Below, in pieces: positions 1 through 7,248 of a stretch of 36,648 nt of DNA. Position 1 is the first letter of the stretch; each line of letters begins with the position of its first letter. The notes under the pieces are model-generated. The model made no database searches, was not told the origin of the DNA, and worked only from the letters and a program-made list of their open reading frames with translations. Made by a program: the position numbers and the translations under genes. The DNA is from Flavobacteriales bacterium 33_180_T64 (lineage in GTDB: Bacteria > Bacteroidota > Bacteroidia > Flavobacteriales > Flavobacteriaceae), in assembly GCA_002162685.1 (NCBI GenBank), contig MAAQ01000023.1:68259-104906 (forward strand), in the 5' to 3' direction.

Positions 1-1
1 T

Positions 2-253
2 GATTTTGATGCTGTTGAGGCTTTAGTAGAAGGTTATGGTGTAAAAGTTGATCAAGCTATTCATGCTGAAATTCTAGAGCGTAATAAACAATTTACATCG
101 GCAGCTTATAGTGGATTTGTTAATCCAGTATTAGTTACTGAAAAAGATGAAAATGGTGAAATCACAGCAGTTAAAGTAACACAGCCTGATACTTTTGAAG
201 GTCAAATGATGATGTACAGTAAAAATTATAGCTTCCTTCCAGAGGAAAACTAA
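2..253 (+). CDS. C-terminal end of an M49 (dipeptidyl-peptidase III family) peptidase, 5' truncated
   Basis: This is the last 83 codons of a gene that begins before the window; the frame is open from base 2 to the TAA at 251-253. The tail reads VEGYGVKVDQAIHAEIL, then YSGFVNPVLV and MMMYSKNYSFLP. From memory this resembles the C-terminus of Bacteroidota dipeptidyl-peptidase III-type zinc peptidases (family M49), in which a helix of the form 'YGVKVD..LH.EVLER' precedes 'Y.GFVNP' and a final 'YS..YS.LP'. The catalytic HExxxH and EExxxD motifs would lie upstream and cannot be seen, so activity cannot be judged. A strong terminator follows 18 bases after the stop. The family call rests only on the tail. 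Confidence 0.55.
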   Translation, partial: DFDAVEALVEGYGVKVDQAIHAEILERNKQFTSAAYSGFVNPVLVTEKDENGEITAVKVTQPDTFEGQMMMYSKNYSFLPEEN

Positions 254-271
254 AATTATAATTTTTAAACT

Positions 272-306
272 AAAAGGATGTAATGAAAATTACATCCTTT
301 TTTTTA
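272..306 (+). terminator. Rho-independent terminator of the M49 peptidase gene
   Basis: A perfect 13-bp stem (AAAAGGATGTAAT at 272-284, loop GAAA, ATTACATCCTTTT at 289-301) runs into a T-tract up to about 306. It sits just after the stop codon at 253. Confidence 0.9.
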
Positions 307-383
307 TTAGTACTAATAAATTAATAACAATAAGACAAATAATAGCATATATAATAAGCCTGTCGTGTTTGTTTATATTGGGA

Positions 384-1181
384 TTATTTAAGCCCAAATT
401 TTTCTTTATACCAATTCTCTAATCTGCTAGAAGTAATAATTTTGTAGATTTTTAAATTTTTCATTTCTTCAATTGTTTTAGGTGCTATTTCTTTATTTGA
501 ATAAAATTTTAAGTTTTTACTTGCCAATCTATTTGGGTTCAATTCAACAATAAAAGAGTGCTTTTTTGTTATTCTGCTATTATAGTTTCCATTATCCCCA
601 AAGTAGAAATTGTTATTAAAATTATGCTCTGGTACGTTTCTAGGAGCATTAGCATTAAAATCAACACTATAAAATCCAGGTGTAAGTACTTGAAATGTTG
701 TCGCGGTAAAGACCTTTCCGTTTGATGGAACATAAGGTGTAGGCATAGGTTGTAGAGGTTGCTCTCCTGTATAAAGAGGACCGTTTATAGATAATGTTGG
801 GGCTGTTGAAGATGGACTAGCAGCACTTCCTAATTCACATTCTGTTGTAGAAAATACATTGTAAATACTCGTTGCCATATCAATAACATCGCCAACTAAG
901 ACACCTTGACTTGGCGGAAATTGATTGTTAAAAAGTTCATCAGTTCTTCTATTATAGTAAAGTTCATTTAACCCTTGAATGATTTGACCTGTATTTTGGT
1001 CAATAATTGGATTGCCATTTTGATCAAATAAATCGGCAATTATAGGAATTGTCAAATCTGCCAAAGATAATAAATCACAAGGATCTGTATCACAAGATAA
1101 ATTTGTTGATACAGTAGTTATAGATAGTATTGTAATACTTATTATGCAGAATAATCGTTTGATGTTGTTTAAATATTTCAT
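384..1181 (-). CDS. Exported protein of unknown function, probable target of the neighbouring NarL-type regulator
   Basis: I do not recognise this 265-residue protein. The open frame reaches a TTG at 1190, but the ATG at 1181 (MKYLNNIKRLF) is the better start. Residues 1-29 form a signal peptide with a basic start, a hydrophobic core and the sequence TNLSC at 26-30. The cysteine could be a lipidation site, although asparagine at -3 makes a poor lipobox, so cleavage by signal peptidase I is also possible. The mature part has a DQNGNPIIDQNTG-type loop, a proline-rich middle (about 125-155) and a lysine-rich C-terminus with no sorting domain I can recognise. A 16-bp inverted repeat at 1237-1252 lies 56 bases upstream of the ATG. 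It matches a site at the same distance upstream of the lipoprotein/kinase/regulator operon, which suggests common control. Confidence 0.6.
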   Translation of the reverse strand: MKYLNNIKRLFCIISITILSITTVSTNLSCDTDPCDLLSLADLTIPIIADLFDQNGNPIIDQNTGQIIQGLNELYYNRRTDELFNNQFPPSQGVLVGDVIDMATSIYNVFSTTECELGSAASPSSTAPTLSINGPLYTGEQPLQPMPTPYVPSNGKVFTATTFQVLTPGFYSVDFNANAPRNVPEHNFNNNFYFGDNGNYNSRITKKHSFIVELNPNRLASKNLKFYSNKEIAPKTIEEMKNLKIYKIITSSRLENWYKEKFGLK

Positions 1182-1236
1182 AAGACACAAAATTTAATTA
1201 ATATCTAAACTTATTGATAATAATGATATGAGTAAA

Positions 1237-1252
1237 TACCTAGTATTAGGTA
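1237..1252 (-). promoter_or_regulatory. NarL-type operator (7-2-7 inverted repeat) upstream of the secreted-protein gene
   Basis: The plus-strand sequence is TACCTAGTATTAGGTA. It consists of two inverted heptamers, TACCTAG and TACCTAA, separated by 2 bp, which is the arrangement known for NarL (TACYYMT, 7-2-7). It matches 14 of 16 bases of the site at 5217-5232. Reading toward the gene, 23 bases separate the repeat from TAAGTTTA, a one-mismatch form of the Bacteroidota -7 element TAnnTTTG. The same 23-base spacing occurs at the other site. The centre would lie near -43, a typical position for a class II activator. The regulator assignment is inference. Confidence 0.6.
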
Positions 1253-1255
1253 AAT

Positions 1256-2038
1256 TTAGAGGGTTTCCTTGTTCTTCGCTTTCAGTTTGAAATAGAACAA
1301 GATTGTAAAAAAGATTACTATAACACCAATCGCTTGAGAATGTGAAAAGGTATTATTTATGATATAGCCTCGATTATCACCTCTAAAATATTCAATGATG
1401 ATTCTTCCTATAGCATAGTAAAAAATGTAACGTATAAATATGTCGCCATCATGAGTTTTTTTTCTGTAAATTTTATGAAGTATTATAAAAATGATTAATA
1501 AAAGTGTCACTTCATATAGTTGAGTTGGGTGAACTTTATTTGGATATGATTTGGGAAATATAATACCTAATTGTGAAGGTTTGCCATAGCAGCATCCCGC
1601 TAAAAAACAACCAATTCTGCCAAAAGCATGAAGTATTAAGGTGCTAAGGGCAATAATGTCTAGAGATTTTAATATAGGTTTCTTCTTAATTCTCAAATAA
1701 AGAATCAAACTCAAGATACACGCAATGAATGAACCATAAAATACATATCCTCCAGATATAATTTCAACAATATGTTTTGGATTGTTTATAAAATAAAGCG
1801 GTCTTTCAAAGAATAAAAATAATTTCCCACCTAAAAAGGCAGCTGCTATGATAATAAGTAAGAGTTGTATTGTAAAGAAATAATGATTGTGTTCTTTCTC
1901 CTTTTTCCGAAGGAAATAGATTGAAAAAAAGCTTCCAATAATAATACAAAGAGGATAAGAGTATATGGTAATGTGATTACTATTTAAAATTGTTCTAAGA
2001 AATTCAGGTAGCTCTATTTCGAATAATTGAGAATACAT
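1256..2038 (-). CDS. Lgt-family (prolipoprotein diacylglyceryl transferase-like) membrane protein, divergent paralogue
   Basis: This 260-residue polytopic membrane protein has about seven hydrophobic segments. Family landmarks are FGRIGCFLAGCCYG at 139-152 (matching the GRIGNF.NGE region of Lgt, keeping Arg141), HPTQLYE at 170-176 (Lgt HP[ST]QLYE) and GRIIIEYFRGD at 211-221 (the ..E.FR.P/D signature). Lgt attaches diacylglycerol to the lipobox cysteine of prelipoproteins at the inner membrane. Here the usual HGG loop is replaced by YGS at 101-103 and the conserved Asn of Lgt by Cys144, next to a CC pair at 149-150. This is therefore a paralogue of the GCFLAGCCYG type rather than the canonical enzyme, and its substrate is uncertain. 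The gene stands alone on the minus strand between two other minus-strand units, with a terminator upstream at 2081-2106. Confidence 0.75.
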   Translation of the reverse strand: MYSQLFEIELPEFLRTILNSNHITIYSYPLCIIIGSFFSIYFLRKKEKEHNHYFFTIQLLLIIIAAAFLGGKLFLFFERPLYFINNPKHIVEIISGGYVFYGSFIACILSLILYLRIKKKPILKSLDIIALSTLILHAFGRIGCFLAGCCYGKPSQLGIIFPKSYPNKVHPTQLYEVTLLLIIFIILHKIYRKKTHDGDIFIRYIFYYAIGRIIIEYFRGDNRGYIINNTFSHSQAIGVIVIFFTILFYFKLKAKNKETL

Positions 2039-2080
2039 GTGTTTTTGGTTTAATCAAATATCTAAAAGAGTTTTTAATAA

Positions 2081-2106
2081 AAAAATCCCCAATAATGGGG
2101 ATTTTT
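2081..2106 (-). terminator. Rho-independent terminator of the kinase/regulator operon
   Basis: A perfect 10-bp stem (AAAAATCCCC at 2081-2090, GGGGATTTTT at 2097-2106) encloses the 6-base loop AATAAT. On the minus strand it is followed by further T residues (TTATTAAAAA). It lies 68 bases past the regulator stop codon and separates that operon from the Lgt-like gene. Confidence 0.85.
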
Positions 2107-2173
2107 GAATCTTTCTAGATCTATTTTTTTATTCAGATATAATAGGGCTTTTACCTAATTATAATGTTAGTTT

Positions 2174-2797
2174 TTAAAATTTATATTTCTTCTCTAAAGC
2201 ATAACGCATAAGCTCACCTTTGCCATGAAGTCCTAAAATACGAGCCATATTTTTTCTATGTGTATCCACAGTATGAGTTCCAATAAAGAGTTCATCGGCA
2301 ATTTCTCTAGATGTTTTTCCTAAAGCAATGAGTTCTAAAATTTCAATTTGGCGTTTCGTTAAAAGGCCTTTCTTTTTTGTTTTGTTTTCTGAAGCTAATA
2401 CATTGGTGTTTATATTGGCATCAAAATAAGTATCTCCTTTAGCTACAGTACGAATGGCTTGTAAAACGTCATTAAGCGATGAGTTTTTTAAAATATAACC
2501 GGTTGCTCCTGCATCTAGCATTTGTTGAATTGCATCGGTTTGATCAAACATTGAAAAAGCGAGTACTCTAATTTCGGGGTTTGTTTTTTTTATGCGTTTG
2601 GTAGCTTCAATACCATCAAGTTTTGGCATTCTGATATCTGTGAGAATAACAGTTGGACGCTTTTTTTCTACAATCTCAAGTAGTGCTTCACCATCATTTG
2701 CTGTACCTATAATAGAAATATCGTCTTCGTACTCAAGAAGTAATTTAATGCCGTCAATAAGTGATTGATGATCTTCGGCAATTGCTAGTCGTATCAT
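2174..2797 (-). CDS. NarL/LuxR-family two-component response regulator
   Basis: This 207-residue protein has the complete two-domain architecture. The receiver domain (about 1-120) has the acidic pair Glu8-Asp9, the phosphoacceptor Asp54 in LTDIRMP and the conserved Lys104 in YILK. The LuxR-type helix-turn-helix (about 145-200) contains LTKRQIEILELIALGKTSRE and the recognition helix THTVDTHRKNMARILGL. Its start overlaps the end of the sensor kinase gene by 4 bases, so the two form a translationally coupled pair. Phosphorylation by the kinase should promote DNA binding. NarL-like 7-2-7 repeats upstream of its own operon (5217-5232) and of the gene at 384-1181 are the obvious candidate targets, implying autoregulation. 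Confidence 0.95.
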   Translation of the reverse strand: MIRLAIAEDHQSLIDGIKLLLEYEDDISIIGTANDGEALLEIVEKKRPTVILTDIRMPKLDGIEATKRIKKTNPEIRVLAFSMFDQTDAIQQMLDAGATGYILKNSSLNDVLQAIRTVAKGDTYFDANINTNVLASENKTKKKGLLTKRQIEILELIALGKTSREIADELFIGTHTVDTHRKNMARILGLHGKGELMRYALEKKYKF

Positions 2798-4560
2798 AAT
2801 GGGATGTCTATTATTATCGTTGAACCTTGGTTTTTTTCAGACTCAATAGTCATGTTACCATCTAAATATTCAACACGTTTATCAATACTGCTTATTCCCA
2901 TGCCTTTATTAGTTTTTGTGATTTGACTTGGGTTAAAGCCTTTACCATTATCTTCAACCATAATATTTAAACTATCATCATGATTGGTGATATGAATTGA
3001 AACCTCAGAGGCATTAGCGTGTTTAATAATATTAGTGATGAGTTCTTGTATAATTCTAAAAATAGTAAGTTCTAGGCTATTCTCTAATCTGTTTTCTAAG
3101 CCGTGATCAATAACATCAATTTGTATTTTATTTAATGCTGAAATTTTAGCAGCCATTTCATTGATAGCTTTTAATAAACCTTGTTTAGCAATAACACCCG
3201 AATTTTTAGCATGTGCTACAGAGCGTACTTTATCATATGCCTCATCGATAAGCTGATTGGTTTTAGTGTAGAGTTCAGGGGTTTGTTTTTCTTTAAGCGC
3301 ATTAAAGTGCAATTTCACAGTGGCCATCAAACCACCTAAATCATCATGTAAATCGTTGGCAATACGTTGTCGTTCTTTTTCTTGACCTTCAATCATAGCA
3401 TCAATGGCTGTGAGTTCTTGTTCTTTTAAAACTGTAGCGAGTTTTTGAGTTTCGAGTTCCTTTTCCTGCTCGGCAAGTTTTTGTTTTCGTTTGGTGTTTT
3501 TAAAGAGGAGGAAAGCAATAATACTTCCTAATACTAGGCTTCCAGCTAAACCAATGGCGATGTTTTGGTTTTGTTTTCTTTTTGCTTCGCTTTCTAAGTT
3601 GTCGGCTCTTAATTTTTCGTTGTCGTACTGTTCTTCAATGTCAGAGATTTTAGAATTTTGCTCTTTTAGATTAATAATATTTTTAATAGAATCGTATTTG
3701 TACAAGTAATCATACGCTTTTTCCCATTCATTCATGTAGTAATAAGTAGCTTCTATATTAGAATATAGTATTTTTTTACTCTTACGATTTAATTTAGGCA
3801 GGTCTATAGCTTCAGCTTTAAAGTAATATTTTAAAGCCTCAGAATATGATTTTTTCCTTCTATAAGTGTTTCCTAGATTATTTAATAAATAAAATTCTGT
3901 GTTTAAATTTTTGTAATATATAGTGTCATTGTAATAAAGTTTGAACGCTTTATTAAAGTAGTAAATAGCAGAATCGTATTTTTTGATCTTGTTAGAAAAT
4001 AAAGAACCTAAATTAAGGTAAGTATTAATTTCCATTGTAGAGCTATCTATCTCTTTTGATAATGAAAGAACTTTTGCATAATATAACTTCGATGAATCTA
4101 TTATGTTTTTTTTATGAAAACTAATACCTAAATTATTGTAATATGCTGCCATCCATTTCTTAGAATTGGTTTTTTTTGCATGTTTAAGAACGCTTTCTAA
4201 ATATTGATTTTTGTCAATTTTGATGTTATTTTGACTATCTAATAATAAATATATTTCTAAATTTATTTTAGCAATATTTTCATTGTCCTTTTGTTCTCTA
4301 TATAGTTGTAACGCTTTTTTGTAATATAATAGTGCAATTTCTTCTTTGTTTATGTTTTCATATGATTTTGCTAAAATAAAATTCACTCTAGCTGAAGATG
4401 TGTTATTTTTAGGGGACAATCTATTTAACGCTATAATAGAATCATAATTTTCAGCCTTAAATAAAGAATCCACCAACCTAAAAGTTGTTTTGTGTTTTTC
4501 TTGTCCATAACTTAATATAGACAAGAGAATAAATAAATATGTGAGATTTTTTTTATCCAC
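2794..4560 (-). CDS. TPR-repeat sensor histidine kinase (HisKA_3/HATPase_c)
   Basis: This 588-residue membrane sensor starts at GTG (4558-4560), because no ATG exists near the signal peptide; the next Met is residue 137. A signal sequence (1-19, ending SYG) is followed by several TPR-like helical repeats (about 55-290, with motifs such as YYKKALQLY and AYYNNLGISF), a coiled coil (about 295-332), one membrane span (about 333-353) and a cytoplasmic coiled coil. The HisKA_3 domain follows, with phosphoacceptor His405 in ERQRIANDLHDDLGG, then HATPase_c with the N box ELITNIIKHA (506-515), G1 VEDNGKGF (535-542) and G2 KGMGIS (552-557). The topology places the TPR part in the periplasm. The gene overlaps the lipoprotein gene by 8 bases upstream and the regulator by 4 bases downstream. 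The signal sensed is unknown. Confidence 0.93.
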   Translation of the reverse strand: MDKKNLTYLFILLSILSYGQEKHKTTFRLVDSLFKAENYDSIIALNRLSPKNNTSSARVNFILAKSYENINKEEIALLYYKKALQLYREQKDNENIAKINLEIYLLLDSQNNIKIDKNQYLESVLKHAKKTNSKKWMAAYYNNLGISFHKKNIIDSSKLYYAKVLSLSKEIDSSTMEINTYLNLGSLFSNKIKKYDSAIYYFNKAFKLYYNDTIYYKNLNTEFYLLNNLGNTYRRKKSYSEALKYYFKAEAIDLPKLNRKSKKILYSNIEATYYYMNEWEKAYDYLYKYDSIKNIINLKEQNSKISDIEEQYDNEKLRADNLESEAKRKQNQNIAIGLAGSLVLGSIIAFLLFKNTKRKQKLAEQEKELETQKLATVLKEQELTAIDAMIEGQEKERQRIANDLHDDLGGLMATVKLHFNALKEKQTPELYTKTNQLIDEAYDKVRSVAHAKNSGVIAKQGLLKAINEMAAKISALNKIQIDVIDHGLENRLENSLELTIFRIIQELITNIIKHANASEVSIHITNHDDSLNIMVEDNGKGFNPSQITKTNKGMGISSIDKRVEYLDGNMTIESEKNQGSTIIIDIPL

Positions 4561-5158
4561 CTACAATAATATCTCCTCCATCTTCATTAGGTCGTGGTGC
4601 TGATTTGTATATGCCTAAGCAGTTGTCTTTGATGTAGTCAGTCTGAGTTTTTAAGCAAGTCTTGTATTTATTTGCATGTGTTGTGAGATCTGTAGCGTTA
4701 TCATGAAGTATAATCACCTTGATTTTCTTGTGGCTTTTTAATTTAGTCGTATCAAGCTTTAAATAACTTATACTATAAGTTTTTTTAATTATTTTTACAA
4801 TTGGTTTTTCAGGTGTACTTCTGTTTACATTATTATCAATTCTTATTAGTATTGCATTAATGTTATTTGTTGAAATGTTCTTAACATCTTTAATATCCAG
4901 ATTTTTTTCTGTAACAGGAATAAATAAAGTTAATCTATCATCCTTGACTGAAAAATCACCAAAGACATCATATTTTCCTACACTCTGAAATGCTATTTTC
5001 GAGGTTTTTGGTGCGTTAGATGTATTTTCACTTTTCAATTCTTGTAGCTCTTTTTTTGTTTGCTCCAATTTTATTTCACATTCATTACAATCGTTACATC
5101 CAAAAAATGTAAAAAGAAATAATAAGAAACAGCTTAATTTTAAAATATGTGTTTTCAT
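4553..5158 (-). CDS. Lipoprotein, first gene of the two-component operon
   Basis: This 201-residue protein has a lipoprotein signal peptide with FFGC at 18-21, making Cys21 the likely lipidated residue. A cysteine-rich stretch (CNDCNEC) and a short charged coiled coil (about 28-46) follow. The rest contains a beta-rich segment (about 55-160) and a C-terminus with two further cysteines (TCLKTQ, DNCLGI) ending in glycine-rich DGGDIIVGG. I do not recognise the family. Its 3' end overlaps the kinase gene by 8 bases, so it is probably a periplasmic or membrane-anchored partner of the periplasmic TPR sensor. The operon start carries the NarL-like repeat at 5217-5232. Confidence 0.7.
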   Translation of the reverse strand: MKTHILKLSCFLLFLFTFFGCNDCNECEIKLEQTKKELQELKSENTSNAPKTSKIAFQSVGKYDVFGDFSVKDDRLTLFIPVTEKNLDIKDVKNISTNNINAILIRIDNNVNRSTPEKPIVKIIKKTYSISYLKLDTTKLKSHKKIKVIILHDNATDLTTHANKYKTCLKTQTDYIKDNCLGIYKSAPRPNEDGGDIIVGG

Positions 5159-5216
5159 AACGGTTGGATTAATTAGTTAATAGTTCAAAGATGCAAATTA
5201 AGCACACATAAAAACA

Positions 5217-5232
5217 TACCCAGTAATAGGTA
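5217..5232 (-). promoter_or_regulatory. NarL-type operator (7-2-7 inverted repeat) upstream of the lipoprotein/kinase/regulator operon
   Basis: The plus-strand sequence is TACCCAGTAATAGGTA, with heptamers TACCCAG and TACCTAT in 7-2-7 inverted arrangement; TACCTAT fits the NarL consensus TACYYMT exactly. It lies 59 bases upstream of the ATG at 5158. On the minus strand, 23 bases separate it from CATCTTTG, a one-mismatch -7 element. Sequence, spacing and distance to the start all mirror the site at 1237-1252. Autoregulation by the operon's own response regulator is the simplest reading. Confidence 0.6.
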
Positions 5233-5312
5233 TATTAAACCATTAAGTTACAAAAAAAATGAGATGTATATTATAGAGTGCTCTAATGAGAAGCGAAAAA
5301 AGAAGACTTTAG

Positions 5313-5498
5313 TTATACAAATATAAATTTGATAGCCGCAATCATTAATATAAAAGAAATAAAAGCAATAAGGACCCAAACGCTTCCTTTATAGTATTTT
5401 CTATGGAGTTTTAAATCTTTTCGGTAAGCGAATAAAATTACAATGGCAAAAACTACTGCGAATAAAATTCCGAAAATCAATTGACCATTAGTAAACAT
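5313..5498 (-). CDS. Small conserved two-span membrane protein
   Basis: This 61-residue protein (MFTNGQLIFG...) starts at the ATG at 5498; the longer frame would begin at TTG 5516. It has two hydrophobic spans (about 6-25 and 41-60) joined by a basic loop, YRKDLKLHRKYYKG. From memory, short proteins with this FAYRKDLKLH..YYKG loop recur in Flavobacteriaceae, but no function is assigned. A -7 element (TATTTTTG on the minus strand, 5514-5521) lies just upstream, giving a leader of only about ten bases. The gene stands alone. Confidence 0.65.
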   Translation of the reverse strand: MFTNGQLIFGILFAVVFAIVILFAYRKDLKLHRKYYKGSVWVLIAFISFILMIAAIKFIFV

Positions 5499-5513
5499 AT
5501 AGCTATTTTTATG

Positions 5514-5521
5514 CAAAAATA
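5514..5521 (-). promoter_or_regulatory. Bacteroidota -7 element for the small membrane protein
   Basis: TATTTTTG on the minus strand matches TAnnTTTG and lies 16 bases upstream of the ATG at 5498. I see no TTG -33 element at the usual spacing. Confidence 0.4.
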
Positions 5522-5637
5522 ATTAAACGATAAAGATATTTCTCTAAATAAAATGTGAATTTTTTATAGTATTTGTATAAATAGAAAAGAACTGTTTTAT
5601 GTATAAGAGAATGAACACACTAAGATTTTATATAATT

Positions 5638-6024
5638 ATGAAAAAAAAAATAGAAGCCGTTAAAGCATTTCATACAGCATTCAAAATTGGACATAGAGAA
5701 ACACCAAAAGCAGATTTAGGTTTAGATAAAAACATGTTACGTTATGAGTTAATGCATGAAGAAAATCAAGAATATCTAGAAGCAGCTAAAGATAATGACT
5801 TAATAGAAGTTGCAGATGCTCTAGGTGATATGCTTTATATTCTTTGCGGAACAATTATCGAACACGGACTTCAATATAAAATTGAAGAAGTCTTTGATGA
5901 AATTCAACGTAGTAATATGAGCAAATTAGGAGAGGATGGCGAGCCTATTTATAGAGACGATGGTAAAGTGCTTAAAGGGCCAAATTATTTTAAACCACAT
6001 ATTAAAGCAATACTAGAATCATAA
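5638..6024 (+). CDS. MazG-like/PRA-PH-type nucleoside triphosphate pyrophosphohydrolase family protein
   Basis: This 128-residue protein starts at ATG 5638 (MKKKIEAVKAFH); the frame extends to 5599 but the extra 13 residues are unlike the family. It is all-alpha, with the metal-binding pattern of the MazG/dUTPase-2 superfamily: EENQEYLEA followed by EVADALGDMLYI, i.e. ExxE...ExxD, about residues 42-72. The C-terminal signature DEIQRSNMSKLG...GKVLKGPNYFKP is shared by a bacterial subfamily often labelled phosphoribosyl-ATP or NTP pyrophosphohydrolase. It probably hydrolyses a nucleoside triphosphate to monophosphate and pyrophosphate, possibly in pool cleaning; the substrate is not shown by the sequence. 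It is convergent with ilvE and shares its terminator. Confidence 0.8.
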   Translation: MKKKIEAVKAFHTAFKIGHRETPKADLGLDKNMLRYELMHEENQEYLEAAKDNDLIEVADALGDMLYILCGTIIEHGLQYKIEEVFDEIQRSNMSKLGEDGEPIYRDDGKVLKGPNYFKPHIKAILES

Positions 6025-6026
6025 AT

Positions 6027-6054
6027 AAAAAAAGAGCCATTTGGCTCTTTTTTT
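6027..6054. terminator. Bidirectional terminator between the pyrophosphohydrolase gene and ilvE
   Basis: GAGCCA (6034-6039), a TT loop and TGGCTC (6042-6047) form a stem flanked by an A-run on the left and a T-run on the right. It can therefore stop transcription from both convergent genes. Confidence 0.85.
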
Positions 6055-6057
6055 TAT

Positions 6058-7131
6058 TTATTTTACTTCTTGTCTCCACAGATGCTTGTCTTCAGCAAGA
6101 TTATGCTGAATATTAAGCATTTTTTGTTTTAGGATACTAGAATAGGAATGTGCTCCAACTTCTGGAAGTTCATGAACTATGTTTTTGTATTCAAATGCTG
6201 AAATCGGACTAATAACTGCAGCAGTTCCAGCGCCAAAAATTTCTTTAAGCGTTCCGTTTTTAGAAGCTTCAACAATTTCATCCACTTTAATTGGTCTTAC
6301 TTCGCATTTTATAGTATTGTCCTCTGCTAACTGAATAAGACTTTTACGTGTTATTCCATCAAGAATTCTATCACTTATTGGAGCAGTAATCAAGGTGTCA
6401 TTTATTCTAAAAAACACATTCATAGTCCCAGCTTCCTCTAAAAATGTATGCGTATCTGCATCAGTCCAAATAATTTGTTGATACCCTTTTTCTTGGGCAA
6501 GGCTCGTTGGGTAAAATTGAGCAGCATAATTTCCTGCAGCTTTTGCATATCCAACGCCTCCATTTGCAGAACGACTAAACTGTTCAGCAATTAAAACCTT
6601 TACAGTACCTTTATAATAAGCTTTTGCTGGAGCACAAATAATCATGAAACGATAGGTTTCAGATGGTGCAGCAGCAATTGCAGGATCTATTGCAATAGCA
6701 AATGGTCTAATATATAGTGAGTTTCCTACTCCAGATTGAATCCAATCTCTATCCATATTAACAAGAGTCGTTAAACCTTCAAAAAAGTAGTCTTTAGGGA
6801 ATTCTGGCATTGCTAAACGCGCACAAGATTTATTAATACGCTTAAAATTATCTTCAGGTCTAAATAAGAATACATCACCATTGTCATCCTTGTAGGCTTT
6901 CATCCCTTCAAAAACAGCTTGTCCATAATGAAATACACGTGCAGAAGGTTCCATAGTCATGGCTTGGTATGGCATAATCTTTGGTTGTTGCCATTTCCCA
7001 TCTACAAAATCACAAATAAACATATGATCTGTAAATGTTTTTCCAAAAGCTAGACTATCAAAATCTACACCAGCTAATTTAGATTCTGCTGCTTTTTCTA
7101 CGTGTAAATCACTTGTATTTATATTTGACAT
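6058..7131 (-). CDS. ilvE: Branched-chain amino acid aminotransferase
   Basis: This 357-residue fold-type IV PLP enzyme carries out the last step of valine, leucine and isoleucine synthesis and the first step of their breakdown, transferring the amino group between the branched-chain 2-oxoacid and glutamate. Visible landmarks are FHYGQAVFEGMKAY (67-80), RPEDNFKRIN (91-100), SLYIRPF (138-144), the PLP-binding lysine Lys197 in GYAKAAGNYA, and EEAGTMNVFF, in which the Glu supports the PLP nitrogen. Length and order are those of full-length bacterial BCAT-II enzymes. It is a single gene, divergent from the DUF4920 lipoprotein gene. Confidence 0.96.
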   Translation of the reverse strand: MSNINTSDLHVEKAAESKLAGVDFDSLAFGKTFTDHMFICDFVDGKWQQPKIMPYQAMTMEPSARVFHYGQAVFEGMKAYKDDNGDVFLFRPEDNFKRINKSCARLAMPEFPKDYFFEGLTTLVNMDRDWIQSGVGNSLYIRPFAIAIDPAIAAAPSETYRFMIICAPAKAYYKGTVKVLIAEQFSRSANGGVGYAKAAGNYAAQFYPTSLAQEKGYQQIIWTDADTHTFLEEAGTMNVFFRINDTLITAPISDRILDGITRKSLIQLAEDNTIKCEVRPIKVDEIVEASKNGTLKEIFGAGTAAVISPISAFEYKNIVHELPEVGAHSYSSILKQKMLNIQHNLAEDKHLWRQEVK

Positions 7132-7207
7132 TTTTGGTTGTATTTAGTTCTGCGAAATTAGTCATTTTTGATGGGTTAAAAAACATAATATTTTCTAAAA
7201 AAATGCG

Positions 7208-7215
7208 TAACTTTG
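7208..7215 (+). promoter_or_regulatory. Bacteroidota -7 element upstream of the DUF4920 gene
   Basis: TAACTTTG is an exact TAnnTTTG match, 33 bases before the ATG at 7249. No TTG is found at the standard spacing, so the -33 element is weak or absent. Confidence 0.5.
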
Positions 7216-7248
7216 AGCTTGCTAAAATTTAAAATAACACATAAAAAA

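Noticed and set aside
306-317. Palindrome ATTAGTACTAAT downstream of the first terminator
   Set aside because: Short, AT-rich and not placed at a promoter; expected by chance in such DNA.
2152-2157. TACCTA after the response regulator gene as a third NarL-type operator
   Set aside because: Only one arm is present; the opposite arm is missing and it lies 114 bases upstream of the Lgt-like ATG with a terminator between.
3491-3709. 72-codon plus-strand open frame opposite the histidine kinase
   Set aside because: It lies wholly antisense to the membrane span and coiled coil of an intact kinase gene; hydrophobic content mirrors the other strand.
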